From contig JAIUJO010000163.1 of assembly GCA_023846275.1 (NCBI GenBank), positions 551,001 through 615,000 of the forward strand: a DNA stretch of 64,000 nucleotides. The letters run 5' to 3'. The notes under the pieces were generated by a model that saw only the letters and a list, made by a program, of their open reading frames with translations, ran no database searches and had not been told where the DNA came from. A program made the position numbers and the translations under genes. The DNA comes from Vanilla planifolia (Eukaryota; Streptophyta; Magnoliopsida; Asparagales; Orchidaceae). The first letter of the stretch is position 1. The number at the start of each line of letters is the position of its first letter. Of this stretch, positions 52,961 through 64,000 are shown one piece after another.

Positions 52961-54600
52961 CAAAACACCAAGGGATGCATTGCAAATTTAAGTTTTGGTA
53001 TTTTAATTTTAGTTTGTACGTTAAGCTTGATTGAAAGTTTTAATATAAGGCACATATACTAAATTCAAATTAATCTTAGAATAACATTTAGGTCTTTAAT
53101 GTTTTTGATCCATCTTCCCTGATTATCTTTACCATCATTTTATCTTAAAAGTATTTTTAATTCATTAATTAATCTATTAAAAATTTTTTAAAAATATTAA
53201 ATATTTAATAGAAACTTTAATAATAAAAAATAGCCCATTTGTATATGCGATTATCGCCTGAACCAAAGAAGTCGCTAACATGTGTCACTGCAGTTTAGTG
53301 GTAGCTACTCTCAATGTGGTTCAGCTCATAATCAATCCCAAATATTTCACTTGGGATTGGGTCATCAATCGCTTCTCTACAAATGAAGCAAACAATATGC
53401 AAGTTCAATACTTGCTCGGGTGATTAATTCCCAAACCTAGCATGGTGCAGCCAACTTTATTGATCAACTCTCTCTGAGGGCTACAGAAAACCTTGTAAGG
53501 ATAAAAACTTAGTACAAATGAGCAATGTGTGACAAATAATGCAAACCTTTTCTACAGTACGAATTCCTAAATTATGATGGTAATGTGAACCATTCCATCA
53601 CTTATTTTGTGATCGAACAATCTTCGCCATATCTCATCTTTAAGTCTGCTTATTTTTTTAGCAGCCCGATCGTGCAATGTCGTGATTACAAGATCCATAT
53701 TTCTTCTATATGCCAAGTTAAATCCTAGCATTAGATCGTGATTTTAATCTAATGACATGGATCAATTTCATATTTCAAAAAGTTTAGATTCGATTGCATT
53801 TGTCTGATTGATTTGATTTCATGATCGAACATTCTATGAGCATTTTGATCGAATGGCTCCTACACAACTGTTATTTTAGTCATTATTTAGAGCTGTTGGG
53901 GATTATTTATTTATTTCCTTATTAAAATATTACAAAAGCTGCAAAAATTATAATGACTAAATTGGATGTTTAGTAAGTACTTTTAATCATTACAAATGCC
54001 CATAAATAAGAGATTTTTGAATGAAAAAAAGAGAAATTTTTATGTGATCCAAAGCAAAAATATTGAAGTGGTTAATAGCTCATTGCCATCTTTGCTTCCA
54101 TACATTGCTACGCAATTCAGTCGTCAAACTCAAGATATATTTTTTTCTTTCTTAAATCAACTAAGTTATTAATTTTCTTTATTTTAATTCATTTGATTAA
54201 GATGTTTGTACCTCTTTAATGGCTTCATTATGCATACAATTTTTGTTGCATTGATTTAGATTTTTGGTCGACAAATGTTGTTAATCTAATGCCATTTCAT
54301 TTCATTGTAATGTCGAAATAGCCTATCCCATTTATTTGATTGTAACGCCACCATAGCATGCTTATTTATCTATTTGTTGTCTTTCTAAGTAGTTGATCTT
54401 TCAATTATATGACTTCTATAAATTAAAATTTATAGAAGGCCATTTTATATATTTGTTAAAATTAATTAAAAATTATTATAAATAATTTATTGAAATATTT
54501 TTGTAATAAATAAAAATTTAATTCATAGCAATTTGCCCTTTATTATTAAACCTGACTTCAGTATATTACATACCAAAAATGCAACCATATATTATTAGCT
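52960..54600. other. unassigned insertion within LINE F
   Basis: This DNA separates the endonuclease start from the ORF1-side part of F. Its base composition and words (gatcgaaca, ccgatcgtgc, gatcgtg) differ from the LINE on both sides. It includes an AT-only stretch (53,160-53,230) and a TATA-like cccataaataagag near 54,000 followed by an A-rich leader, which would suit an LTR promoter. I find no second LTR and no target duplication. The words tttagtggtagc (about 53,293) and aagttcaatacttgctc (about 53,401) faintly resemble tRNA A and B boxes but lie too far apart. Confidence 0.4.
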
Positions 54601-54799
54601 TAAAAGCATGTAGCTAAGAAAAATTGCATACCTTTATAGAACTCCCAACCATGCAAGATCTAAATTAGATGCACTGTGCTTTCGCAAAAACACTTGAGAC
54701 TTAATTACCAGCAGTAATAATAGCCTTGGAAAGAAGGATTAAGCACTTGGCTACTGTTAACAATTAAGCAAGTATACCAACTCACATTTGATGTCCTCT

Positions 54800-56045
54800 T
54801 CGTAAAGACGTCCTCTTCTATCTTAATCATAAAGTATCAATTCTAGGAAACTAAAAAAGTTCTAACCCATGTAAGAGGAGTTTTTGGTATTTTCATAACT
54901 TTGTAATAAAGGAGCTTCTCAATAACAACACACCATCACTCGAAATTTGTCTATGCTATAGTAAACTTTTGTAAACAAGCTTCTTAGATGCATAAAAAAT
55001 TTTCCAATGGCTAAATATTTGTATCTTGCTAGAGATGCTAATATAGTGTTTTGTATAAAAGCTTTCAAATTAGCTGTGCAACAAACACTCATCAAATCAA
55101 ATAATTGCATAAATTTACAAGAACTACTTCATAAAATTTTTCAAGAATATTGCACATAATATAATTCTAGAATAACACATGCTCTTTAATGATATTTTGA
55201 GTCCTTTCTCTACTGCAAACATTGAAAAAATTTTCCATCCTATTAATTACCATATCCGAACCAAACTTAATGTTGCTTCTACCTAGTTCATAGTTGTATC
55301 CTTGTTTGTGGTAGGCTTGAACCTTATACAACAAGATGATCACCACACAAGGGACTAAAGGCCTCTTATTTCTATGCCGAGTGAACTTATCAAGATCAGT
55401 AGCATTAGAGCAAATCAAAAGTCTTATGTTATAACCCTAAAAAGAATGCTAGGGCACTTATCTTCCATTTTAAATTACACAAATACTATAAGTACCGTTT
55501 GTGGTCATCCTCCTAAAGTCAACCTCCTTTTCCTTAAAATTATGGTATCGATTCCAAGATAACTAAAGAAGCACTTGCTTATATATGAATTCTATCTGAG
55601 AAATTCAGTGGCCATCTAATAAACATGTTTCTCAACAATAGCACACCATTACAACAAATTTGTCCATATTGTAGTAAACAAAAGTACATAAGCTTCTTTG
55701 ATGCATATTAAATAACTAAATAATTGATTATCTATAGGTTACTAGGCATGGAAATTTAGCGCTTTGAACAAAAACATTAAAAAAAGCTAGCTCATCAAAT
55801 TTGATAGCCACATATATCAGCAACCATCACTACTTATATACCTAAAAAATTCTATGTTGAATATGTCTCCAAGAATTGTACATCCCCTTTATTGCCAATT
55901 TGAGTACATCCTCTACTTCAAATAGTAGAAAAATTTGCATTCTTATTACACATCATATCCTAACAAAACATAATGTTGTTTCTCCTCACCTAATAATAGT
56001 GGGCATACTCAAGGAAAGCTTGAACATTGTCTAACAAGATCATTA
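54800..56045. repeat. ~710-bp direct tandem duplication
   Basis: 54,800-55,340 aligns with 55,510-56,045. Shared words: caataacaacacaccat against caacaatagcacaccat (711 apart), tttgtc-at-ctatagtaaac, aagcttctt-gatgcata, attgcacataatat against attgtacatcccctt, accatatccgaaccaaacttaatgttg against tcatatcctaacaaaacataatgttg, and aggcttgaaccttatacaacaagatgatca against aagcttgaacattgtctaacaagatcatta. It lies in the ORF1 C-terminal/linker zone of LINE F. Confidence 0.75.
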
Positions 56046-56229
56046 GCAAGTGAAACTGACATGATTAATAGCAATATAGTAATGAGTGCAGTAATATGAA
56101 TAGCATCTCTCCTTCTATCTTCCCTAATCAAAATACCCAAAATTCATGACAAAGTCTTGAACAACACCAAGTATAGTTTGCAAGTACATCCTATGACACC
56201 TTAGTCATATGTAGTTCAGAAGGCCTAGG

Positions 56230-57440
56230 TAAGAAGAAGTTGTTGCTCTGCATTCTTCCAATTCCAATATTTTTTTTGTAAAACCCCCACTTTTCTTTAA
56301 ATTTCAAACTTTCCTAAGAGAATCTGCTCCCTTTACTCTTTTTTATTTTCTTTATCATCTCTAAATTCATTCTGTAGAGCTTTTGCACTACTCTCTGACC
56401 TTGAGTGGTCCTATAATAATGGATGAACGAAGATTACCTGAGACTTCTACCTACTTTTTCAAAATGTACACTTTAATTTGTGAAGAGTCACTGGGGCGAC
56501 CATCCACAACCTTGATAATTTATGAACAATGCTTTTTACTTATATTAATTTCATCTTCCTCATGCACTCTCTTTTTCCATTCACTTTAGCTTAGATGAAT
56601 GCCCTCTATGCCCATCATTCATGGATCCAGATGTGCTCTTAGGCATAACTTACTCCTTATCTCCCAACTTATAATGCTACTAAACTACTATGTATTCATA
56701 TCTCTATGATTCACATTCCTCGTCTATTGTGTTGTGATAAACACTCTCCTCTTCCTTGGTTGCACAACCATCCATGACCCTAAACTACTCATTTCTCATC
56801 ATGAGTTTTGTTTACAATTACCCTCCATTCTTGTCTGATTAGTTTCTATCTAAAAAAGACAAAAGCTCTCAACTACAATGCATTGTGAACTGGCTTGTTA
56901 GATGTACATATTCTAGATACATGTCCCACTTTTCTACAAGAAAAGTAGATAAGGGTAGTCCCTCATAAGCAAAACTCTAAAAAAGTGGCCCAATGCTCAA
57001 TTTAGTTCGATATCCATTATAAGTAGCTTTGTAAGGTCAAGTTTTACATAAACTCTTACAATGGATGACCTTTGCTTGTCAATGATCTAACCATCAATCT
57101 AAATTGGATCACCCATGACTTTGGCAATGCAAAAAATGTTCTATGTTATTATACATTAGAGTGATTGCCAAAAAAATGAACCCTTATTGGGCCACAAATA
57201 ATGGTTAAGGTACTAGGCTGAAATGATGTTGTCCATATATCCAATCCTAATGTAATGCCTACAATCTATGCAATAGCTATTCAATTTCATATTCTTCCAG
57301 CATGTGTTAACTTGATTCTACATAGAGCTGATGCTATGGTTGATAAGCAGCAGCCAATTGACATTACGACGAAATAAAGAATAGTAAATGTTATGCTAAA
57401 GATGTGTCTATTGTGTGTCACTAAGCTCAGTGTGCTTAGA
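56230..57440 (-). pseudogene. LINE F ORF1 (gag-like) remnant
   Basis: The - strand reads, through frameshifts, FCIAKVMGDPIQIDG, then DKQRSSIVRVYVKLDLTKLL and IYFSCRKVGHVSRIC. These correspond to the plant L1 ORF1 pattern IAk.iG.PiqiD..T....R...aRV.VeiDL.K and a CCHC knuckle. The knuckle at 56,906-56,947 keeps the second Cys, Gly-His and last Cys but has Tyr for the first Cys. Upstream, CGPIRVHFFGNHSN (about 57,200) fits the vWvR..nLP segment. Such proteins bind the element RNA. The reading frame is broken; the short frames at 56,383-56,589 (+) and 57,450-57,641 (-) are not part of it. Confidence 0.7.
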
Positions 57441-59036
57441 AATTGAACATTAAACTACTAATGACAACAAATATCTTGGCTCCCAAATTGATGAAGAATG
57501 GAATGAAATGCAATATATGTTGTGAATTGTAGAATCACATGAACCATCCGTTTTTTGAAAACAAGGTGCATCAGTGGATGTAAAGCTAAGTGAATACGAG
57601 GTGGATGGCCCTTTGAGTTGTAGAATGGTGTGTTGCAGCATTATGTGAGGATTGGTTACAAATGTGGTAAGAGGTTGATGCCATGAAGTGTTGTGGTGTT
57701 AGCCAATAAGAATCAATATTGTAGCATAAAAAGTAAATGCCCTCCTAAATCCAACTCCATACTCCATGGGCTGGAATTGTGACTCCATGTTTGGTGAATC
57801 TACCCACTGAGTTTATGAATATAAATAAGTAGAGGAGAAGAAACTTTCAAGGATTCTCTTTATAAGAATGAGCAAAATTGGTGAAACCCAGTGTAGAAAT
57901 CAGGCTGCTTAAAGCACAAATTGTAGTCTAGAGATGTGCCCTCGATAATAAATTAGGATCAAGTCCCAAGGATGGGGGTGACGGGGAGGGTGAATGCTCG
58001 TTTAACTCATACCCTACTATTGAATAACTACTACCAATGAGTTTGATTATTTGGGAGTGTAGTAGCTCAAATTTGCTATCATCCTCAGCTAAATAGTTTA
58101 AGAGATGGATAAGTGGCAAGTATTGCTAGGGAAAGATGACAAGTATTTGAAAAAAGAGCAAAAGAGTACTTGAAATTGTAAAGAGGGAAACATACAGGTC
58201 CTAAAGATGTGGCTCGAATTGATGTAAAAAATCTTCATATGGTTTGTTGCATGGCTCGAGGTGCAAAATACCCATGGTTATCATAGTGGAAGGAGCTCAG
58301 GAGGTGTATCCTATTGAGGAGTGCCATTGAGGCATTACGTGCCTTTGTAATGTCTAGAAAGCTCCTCATCTAACCCATCTTAAAACACAAATCAAGGAGC
58401 TTGACATGCTTGGGAGTTGACAAGTGGGCTAGCTTAGATGGCACAAGAAAGCTAATTAGTGTTATACTAATTTTTGGGGGCATCGATAACTGAGACCTTC
58501 TATGAAGTTTTCAAGTGGTAGAATGCCATTGAGGACATAAAAGATGAAGAATTGTGTCTAAGTGAGTTGAGCTAGAGGAAACTGTAGTGGAGGCCCATAA
58601 TGATGTTAATGTACAAATTGCTAACCTGAGTTTTGTATATGGGCAAAAGACTAACCAAATTGTCTAGTAGATATTTTGCTTTGAACATTTCCTCAAGATA
58701 GAATGAGCCACAGCTAGAGTCGATTTAGGCAAAGCCAACGTTTAGAGGCATCAAGTGTATAATGCCCTCAACATATTCTGAATGTCTAAATAGATAGGAA
58801 GCTCTATCTACTTTCATGAGTTGAGCCAAGCAATCTAAGATCCAAAAGAGAAATTTATGGAAAGTAAGACATTAAAAGAAATTAGTTTTCTTTATTATTT
58901 GGAATAGTATTAAATGGTCTAAATTTTACAATTAAATTGTTAATGTCAAATTTATTTTCACTTTTATTCTATTTTTATTTTTTGGCCATATTCCCCTTAG
59001 CTGTGAAAGGTTTTAGATTCTTTTGTAATAATTATT
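57440..59036. other. unassigned interval between LINE F and the inverted repeat
   Basis: No recognisable domain on either strand. It is less AT-rich than its surroundings up to about 58,860, then strongly AT-rich. Frames at 57,450-57,641 and 57,928-58,119 (both -) are short and match nothing I know. A + strand word YKCGKRL near 57,660 hints at a gag-like knuckle but lacks the remaining ligands. It may be a further element that I cannot name. Confidence 0.4.
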
Positions 59037-61042
59037 TCAACTTTTTAATATGTTATACTGCTTATTTATACTACATTTTACTCTCACCATCAACTATAAA
59101 AAATCTTTTGGGTTGATATTTTAAAAATTAAAACAGATAAAGTGAAATTATAATTTTTAAAATTTTAAATAATCTTTAATTAGGTGACTTAAGATTCTTT
59201 CTTTCAATTATTATGTTACTTTACCTTGATGTAATATAAAAACTGAAAACATCAATTCAAAATAAATGTTTCCCATGTTATTCAATTTATTTTAACATTT
59301 AAAAGCTAACTCTTTGTATCATTTTTATATTTTTTTGTAGCAAGGACATTAATATTAAACAATCAATATAAGTTTTAATAAACATGTTTCCAACACAAAC
59401 TTTAAGATTTTTATGTTTCAGAAGATTAATTAACCTATATTTTGTCGTGCAGCTTATACTTTGTTTTCATATGTTACTTGTGAACTTGAAGTTAAAAATT
59501 TCCAAAACTTTGGTATTTTTCAAATATTTTTGCATAATTTTTTATTTCTTGAATGAAGAAAATTTTTATTATAATATTTTATTGACAATTTAATAATTGC
59601 TTCTAAACATGATGATTATGAATTTGTCTATTTTAGAATTTGATTTTTTTACACCTTTGAGTTCATTTTTATTATGTAAATTCATTATATTTTTATTATC
59701 TTTACTATTTAATGCAATTATATAGTTTTTTTTAATAGAAATAGATTTCATAAAAAGTTATATATTTTGTTATTAGAAATTAATTGACTTTTTTTGTTTT
59801 CTAAACATTTTGTAATCAGAATGATTTAATATTTTGATAAGTTTTTACCTTTTTACATGCAATGGGAGTTTCGCATTCCTAAATGATATAAAGCGCATAA
59901 TAGCCAATGAGTATTATTATAGAAATTTTTTGCATAAAAATAGATTCAAAGAATTTAAATCCTTCATCATTGAAATTATTTTCATAAATGACCATGAGTG
60001 ATATCAAAAGCTTTTTATTTTGATAACTCATACGAAACTTTTATAATTTCAATGATGAAAATGAAAAGCTTTTCATATCACTCATTATCATTTATGAAAA
60101 TAATTTCAATGATGAAGGATTTAAATTCTTTGAATCTATTTTTATGCAATAAATTTCTATTATAATACTCATTGGCTATTATGCACTTTATATCATTTAG
60201 GAATCTGAAACTCCCATTGCATGTAAAAAGGTAAAAACTTATCAAAATATTAAATCATTCTGATTACAAAATGTTTAGAAAACAAAAAAAGTCAATTATA
60301 TTCTAATAAAAAAATATATAATTTTTTATGAAATCTATTTCTATTAAAAAATTATATAATTGCATTAAATAGTAAAGATAATAAAAATATAATGAATTTA
60401 CATAATAAAAATGCACTTAAAAGTGTAAAAAAAATAAAATTTTAAAATCGATAAATTTGCAATCATCATGTTTAGAAACAATTATTGAGTTGTCATTAAA
60501 ATATTAGAATAAAAATTTTCTTCATTCAAGAAATAAAAAATTATGCAAAAATATTTGAAAAATACCAAACTTTTGAAAATTTTTAAATTCAAGTTCATAA
60601 GTAACATATGAAAACTAAGTATAAACTGCACAACAAAATATAGTTTAATTAATCTTCTAAAACATAAAAATCTTAAAGTTTTTGTTGGAAACATGTTTAT
60701 TAAAACTTATATTGATTGTTTAATATTAATGTCCTTGCTGCAAAAAAATATAGAAATGGTACAAAGAGTTAGCTTTTAAATGTTTAAAATAGATTGAATA
60801 ACATGGGAAACATTTATTTTGAATTGATTTTTTCAATTTTTATATTACATCAAGGTAAAGTAACATAATAATTGAAAGAAAGAATCATAAGTGACCTAAT
60901 TATGGATTATTTAAAATCTTAAAAATTATAATTTCACTTTATCTGTTTTAATTTTTAAAATATCAACCCAAAAGATTTTTTATAGTCGATGGTGAGAGTA
61001 AAATGTAGTATAAATAAGCAGTATAACATATTAAAAAGTTGA
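59037..61042. repeat. 2.0-kb inverted repeat (foldback), arms ~0.98 kb
   Basis: The left arm (59,037 to about 60,020) is the reverse complement of the right arm (about 60,060 to 61,042), with a short loop near 60,022-60,058. The outer ends are tcaactttttaatatg on the left and catattaaaaagttga on the right. Comparing 59,384-59,443 with the matching part of the right arm I count 57 identities in 60. Mirror-image frames of 69 and 70 codons (59,384-59,593 + and 60,482-60,694 -) follow from the symmetry. No clear target-site duplication is seen. It could be a foldback/MITE-like element or the product of a local inverted duplication. If transcribed it would form a very long hairpin. Confidence 0.92.
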
Positions 61043-61614
61043 TGATAAATTATCTACCTCTTTTGGTGAGCTTATACCTTAGCAAAAGAAAATTATTACG
61101 ATGTGTGCTAAACTTCAAGTGAAAAAATAACAAATAAGTGCATTTGGTTTACTTATTAAAAGGATAAAGTAATGGGTATAAAATTAAAAATTAATAGCTT
61201 CAAAGTGAGTCAGTTATACATTTTTATGATTTAAGTACTTTAGAAAATAAATTTGATGGATGTGTTACAACTTTAGTCTTGGGAAATTTATGCATTGATT
61301 CCTTCAGATGTGAAATATTTTTTTGAGGAAAGAAAATAGCATTTTGAAGGAAAAAATAAAATGATATTGCGTTGATATAAAAAGGGTTAAATTATTTGAA
61401 AGAAAAGTTGTATAGTGTACCTTAATGTGTGCCTTTGTCTTATTCTTATCGTCACTCATATGTATGTTTACATGCTCCATCTTTTACTCATATAAATTGA
61501 GACAATACTATTATGAATGTAAATTCCAATGTTACATCTCTTTTGACTCAAAAATATTGAATAAAATATTCATATGTACATGCTAAGGATAATTAAGGTT
61601 CTTATATTAAACAT

Positions 61615-61890
61615 ATGTGTAAATGTGCTCCATCATATAACTATGTTGTAATAAATTTTGCTAGTTTGCATTCTTTTTATTTTTATGCTAAATCAAAAGT
61701 TGTATGCAATTATAGTGATAGGAATGAACATATTTTTTATGACTATCTAATTAGGAAATTTAGCTATTTAAGGTTGGATAAATTTGAATTTATTCCTAAG
61801 AGAACATGTTTAAAAATTACATTTGTTAATTTCCTACAAAAAACAATGACATAATTGAACTCATGATGGTTTGGGTTCCAAAAAGTTAAA
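61615..61890 (+). pseudogene. copia gag remnant with broken CCHC knuckle
   Basis: An 80-codon open frame reads VVCNYSDRNEHIFYDYLIRK and then YLRLDKFEFIPKRTCLK, and after frame breaks WFGFQKVKA. This follows the plant copia gag pattern C..C...GH....C...K, a Trp/Phe-(V/I)PKGT segment and WVPK.KA. In the knuckle the first Cys and the His remain, but the second Cys is Ser, the Gly is Glu and the third Cys is Tyr. It cannot bind nucleic acid through a normal zinc site. Gag would package the element RNA in virus-like particles. The start codon shown is simply the first ATG of the open stretch; the true gag N-terminus is lost. Confidence 0.6.
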
Positions 61891-63580
61891 GCTTAAGTAG
61901 TTATATTGGTGTGTTTCAATAATTAAGACCTATGAAGACAACCTTTCCTTGTGAGTTTGCATATGACTGAAATGCAAAATGAGAGTGGTCCTTATTTTCA
62001 ACATTAATTAATTAATTTTCTTAGTAGCTGAGCTCAATTTACTTATTATCTACTTGTGGAAATTGGATAACTCATATTTCAATATGTAGCTCAAATAACA
62101 AATGTTTGCTTACATAAAAGGATTTTAAGAAGATTAGAGTATCAAGACTATGATGCTTTTTATTTGTTACCATGTATAACTTGATAATGTTGGTATTGTG
62201 CTTTGATTGTTTAGTTGTTGATAAAAGAAATATGAATTTATTTTTGTATCATAAAAGTCATGTGAACATTGTTGAACTAACGGTGGCATGTGAGGAAAGT
62301 GAACATGCTTTTCGTAATTATGTAAGTTATGAATTCTAGATATACAATTTGAAAGAATTTAAGTTGGAACTTAGTGAGATATAAATGTTCATACATATCA
62401 AGCCCTTAGGTGATTTGTTGGAAATTAAGGAAGCAATTAATGGTGATTAAAAAATAGAGATTTACAAAAAAAAGAACTTTGAGAAAATGTTATTTTATTA
62501 TTCATTGTTATTAATGTATTTTGAAATACAGATTTGCTTATGACAATATCTGATTCTTTTTAACAAATGATTAACTATTCAAATCCTTCACATGCTCACA
62601 TTATTCTTTGGTATGATTAAACATTGTTCTTAGGTATGATTAACCTTTTTGGCTGAATATAAAGGGATGAAAATCTAGTGTTAAAACTTAGGAGTGCATA
62701 AGCTAGACTTTAGGGGGAGTTAACAAGATTAGTTAATTGTACCCTTGGTCATTCTTTGTTAAATCATTCAATAGTTTGTATTAAAGAACTAGTTTCTATT
62801 GATAGAGACTAGAATGTTGTTTTCACGTATTGATAGATTTTTAGAGTTGTTAGTCGATATCATTCTGTTGAAGTCACAAATAATTTTTATAAGAGAATTA
62901 TTTGTCTATATTGATCAAATCAATAACATATATTTTACTAATTATGAATTAAGTGTCATTCTTACAATTTATAGAATAATATCCATGGTTTTGTTGAATA
63001 TCATTTTACATTTTTGAACTTAAATGAAGGAGAAGCCCTTATAAGTTGTTTAATCTTATGGCCGTGTTTTATTTGAGTTTTCATAGGAATTACTAAAAAT
63101 ATAAATTGGGTAATGGTGTTTAATATCAACAATATTATTAAGCTGAACATGGATAGAATGCATGACCATTAATCAGTATTGTTATATTTGTGTACAATTA
63201 CAAATATGTTTTTTATAAAGTTTAATAATTATCATTAAGTTGTGCATAAAAATCAATAAATAATTTTTGTTCATGATATTTTTTTAATAAAGGTTGTCAT
63301 AACTTCTACACTTATGATTTTGAGGAATAATTATACACAAATATTATTGTTGTGTTAGCCCCTTGTTTGTATCTTCTACATTTGTTTTATCTTTTGGAGC
63401 ATGACAAAATAGGAAAACGATATGGGTCATATTAAAAACATTAATTGCACCATAGGTTTGTGGAATAATTATATGAATTTCATATATTAAGGAGCAACAA
63501 GAATATAGGAAGAGCATATGTATGCTTGCTCGATTTATATGTTTTAATTTCATCATTTTGTCATTGGTTTTGTAATCATC

Positions 63581-63592
63581 AAAAGAGGGAGA
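63581..63592 (+). other. copia polypurine tract
   Basis: The word tcatcaaaagagggagattgt has the form of the purine tract found just upstream of the 3' LTR in plant copia elements, where plus-strand DNA synthesis is primed. It is directly followed by the TGTTG LTR start. Confidence 0.7.
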
Positions 63593-63593
63593 T

Positions 63594-64000
63594 TGTTGTA
63601 CCCATAGTCATGAAACCACTTATTTAATGACAAAAAAGCCAATATGTTAGTTTCTCTAGAAAATTCCTTGGGTACTTTCATGTCATGCATCTAAAGCTCT
63701 TATGAGATCAATCAATTGGAGAGCTTTGACCAGATAACTCTTGAAGCAATTCACAAGTTCAGTAATGTCAAGCAATGTTCATGCTTATGCTTTAGTTATG
63801 GCTTATTTGGAATATCAAGCAGTCGTTTATCAAACTTTTGGTGGAGTAGCTAACTTTCAAGAGTGAGTCTTAGACACATCTATTGTTCTCTTAGTTTATC
63901 CAATCACTTGTTTACATGTGGCACATTTAGGTTGTATAACATTATTCATCCACATGCATTGTTATAGATTTATTATTCATTATTATTTTAGTGCTTACAA
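63594..64000 (+). repeat. copia 3' LTR, partial
   Basis: It starts with tgttgtacccatag right after the polypurine tract and runs to the window edge. The far end (usually ...CA) and target duplication lie outside. No second copy of this sequence exists in the window, so the LTR call rests on the tract and the TG start. Confidence 0.6.

Larger units (their letters stand above)
49186..57440 (-). mobile_element. LINE F, nearly complete element with an insertion
   Basis: This is the most complete copy. RNase H lies at 49,190-49,690, the thumb near 50,790, the RT palm at 51,050-51,390, the RT fingers at 51,450-51,610, the endonuclease at 52,420-52,960, and ORF1 at about 56,230-57,440, all on the - strand. 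The distance from endonuclease start to ORF1 knuckle is about 4.1 kb here against about 2.5 kb in A and B. The excess is explained by a 0.71-kb tandem duplication (54.8-56.05 kb) and about 0.9 kb of foreign DNA between 52.96 and 54.6 kb. That the two parts are one element is an inference from this spacing and the shared orientation. Confidence 0.68.
61043..63593 (+). mobile_element. Ty1/copia-type LTR retrotransposon, internal part, mostly deleted
   Basis: A gag knuckle remnant (61,615-61,890) and a polypurine tract next to a TGTTG LTR start (63,581-63,600) mark a + strand copia element. Only about 1.7 kb separates them, so protease, integrase, reverse transcriptase and RNase H are largely or wholly missing. 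A second purine tract, tagggggagt, lies at 62,711-62,720. The 5' LTR is not seen; the inverted repeat lies where the 5' part would be expected. The frame at 62,799-63,017 (+) has no known domain. Confidence 0.65.

Noticed and set aside
53285..53415. tRNA-like A-box and B-box words, possible SINE head
   Set aside because: The boxes are about 100 bases apart and the best nearer B-box candidate is too close. No tRNA fold could be drawn.
53880..54300. TATA-like LTR promoter
   Set aside because: One short word without a paired LTR, primer site or target duplication is not enough for a feature.
57640..57760. Possible gag-like knuckle YKCGKRL on the + strand
   Set aside because: Only one Cys of the knuckle is present and no flanking gag pattern was found.

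Overview
The window looks like degenerate heterochromatic DNA from a land plant with a large, repeat-rich nuclear genome. I see no intact protein-coding gene on either strand. Three observations point to a plant: a decayed 3' third of a plant-type 26S rRNA gene, L1-type LINEs with an ORF1 CCHC knuckle and an RNase H domain at the end of ORF2 (a plant L1 trait), and a Ty1/copia relic with the usual purine tract and TGTTG LTR start. The heavy decay would fit a gymnosperm or another large genome with slow DNA loss, but I cannot name the species.

Layout: (1) 1-9,500 and 11,700-17,560 are one AT-rich tandem satellite of about 400 bp per unit (roughly 39 units, all in the same orientation), split by about 2.2 kb of unrelated DNA. 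(2) 17,561-18,783 is a 26S rRNA pseudogene on the + strand that runs to the gene's natural 3' end. It is altered mostly by C-to-T and G-to-A changes. (3) 18,784 to about 23,330 is directly downstream of that 3' end and holds about 14 degenerate units of 250-350 bp rich in TGCATG. This is where intergenic-spacer subrepeats of an rDNA unit would lie, so I read it as a fossil rDNA spacer. (4) About 23,330-57,440 is dominated by LINE fragments, all transcribed from the - strand and lying head to tail. Seven RNase H tails are recognisable, at about 24.9, 32.4, 41.5, 42.7, 46.05, 46.6 and 49.2 kb. Three ORF1 remnants and several endonuclease and reverse transcriptase pieces belong to them. The best-preserved element (called F here) runs from about 49.2 to 57.4 kb and is interrupted near 53-54.6 kb. 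(5) 57,440-59,036 is unassigned. (6) 59,037-61,042 is a 2.0-kb inverted repeat with nearly identical arms of about 0.98 kb, probably the youngest structure here. (7) 61,043-64,000 is a gutted copia element: a gag knuckle remnant, two purine tracts and the start of a 3' LTR that leaves the window.

None of these elements appears able to move by itself. The main interest is structural: an rDNA fossil between two different satellites, a head-to-tail LINE train with local tandem duplications of single domains, and a long hairpin that could be a small-RNA source if transcribed. Open reading frames of 60-150 codons occur throughout, but those I checked are antisense shadows of LINE or rRNA fossils or chance frames in AT-rich repeats.
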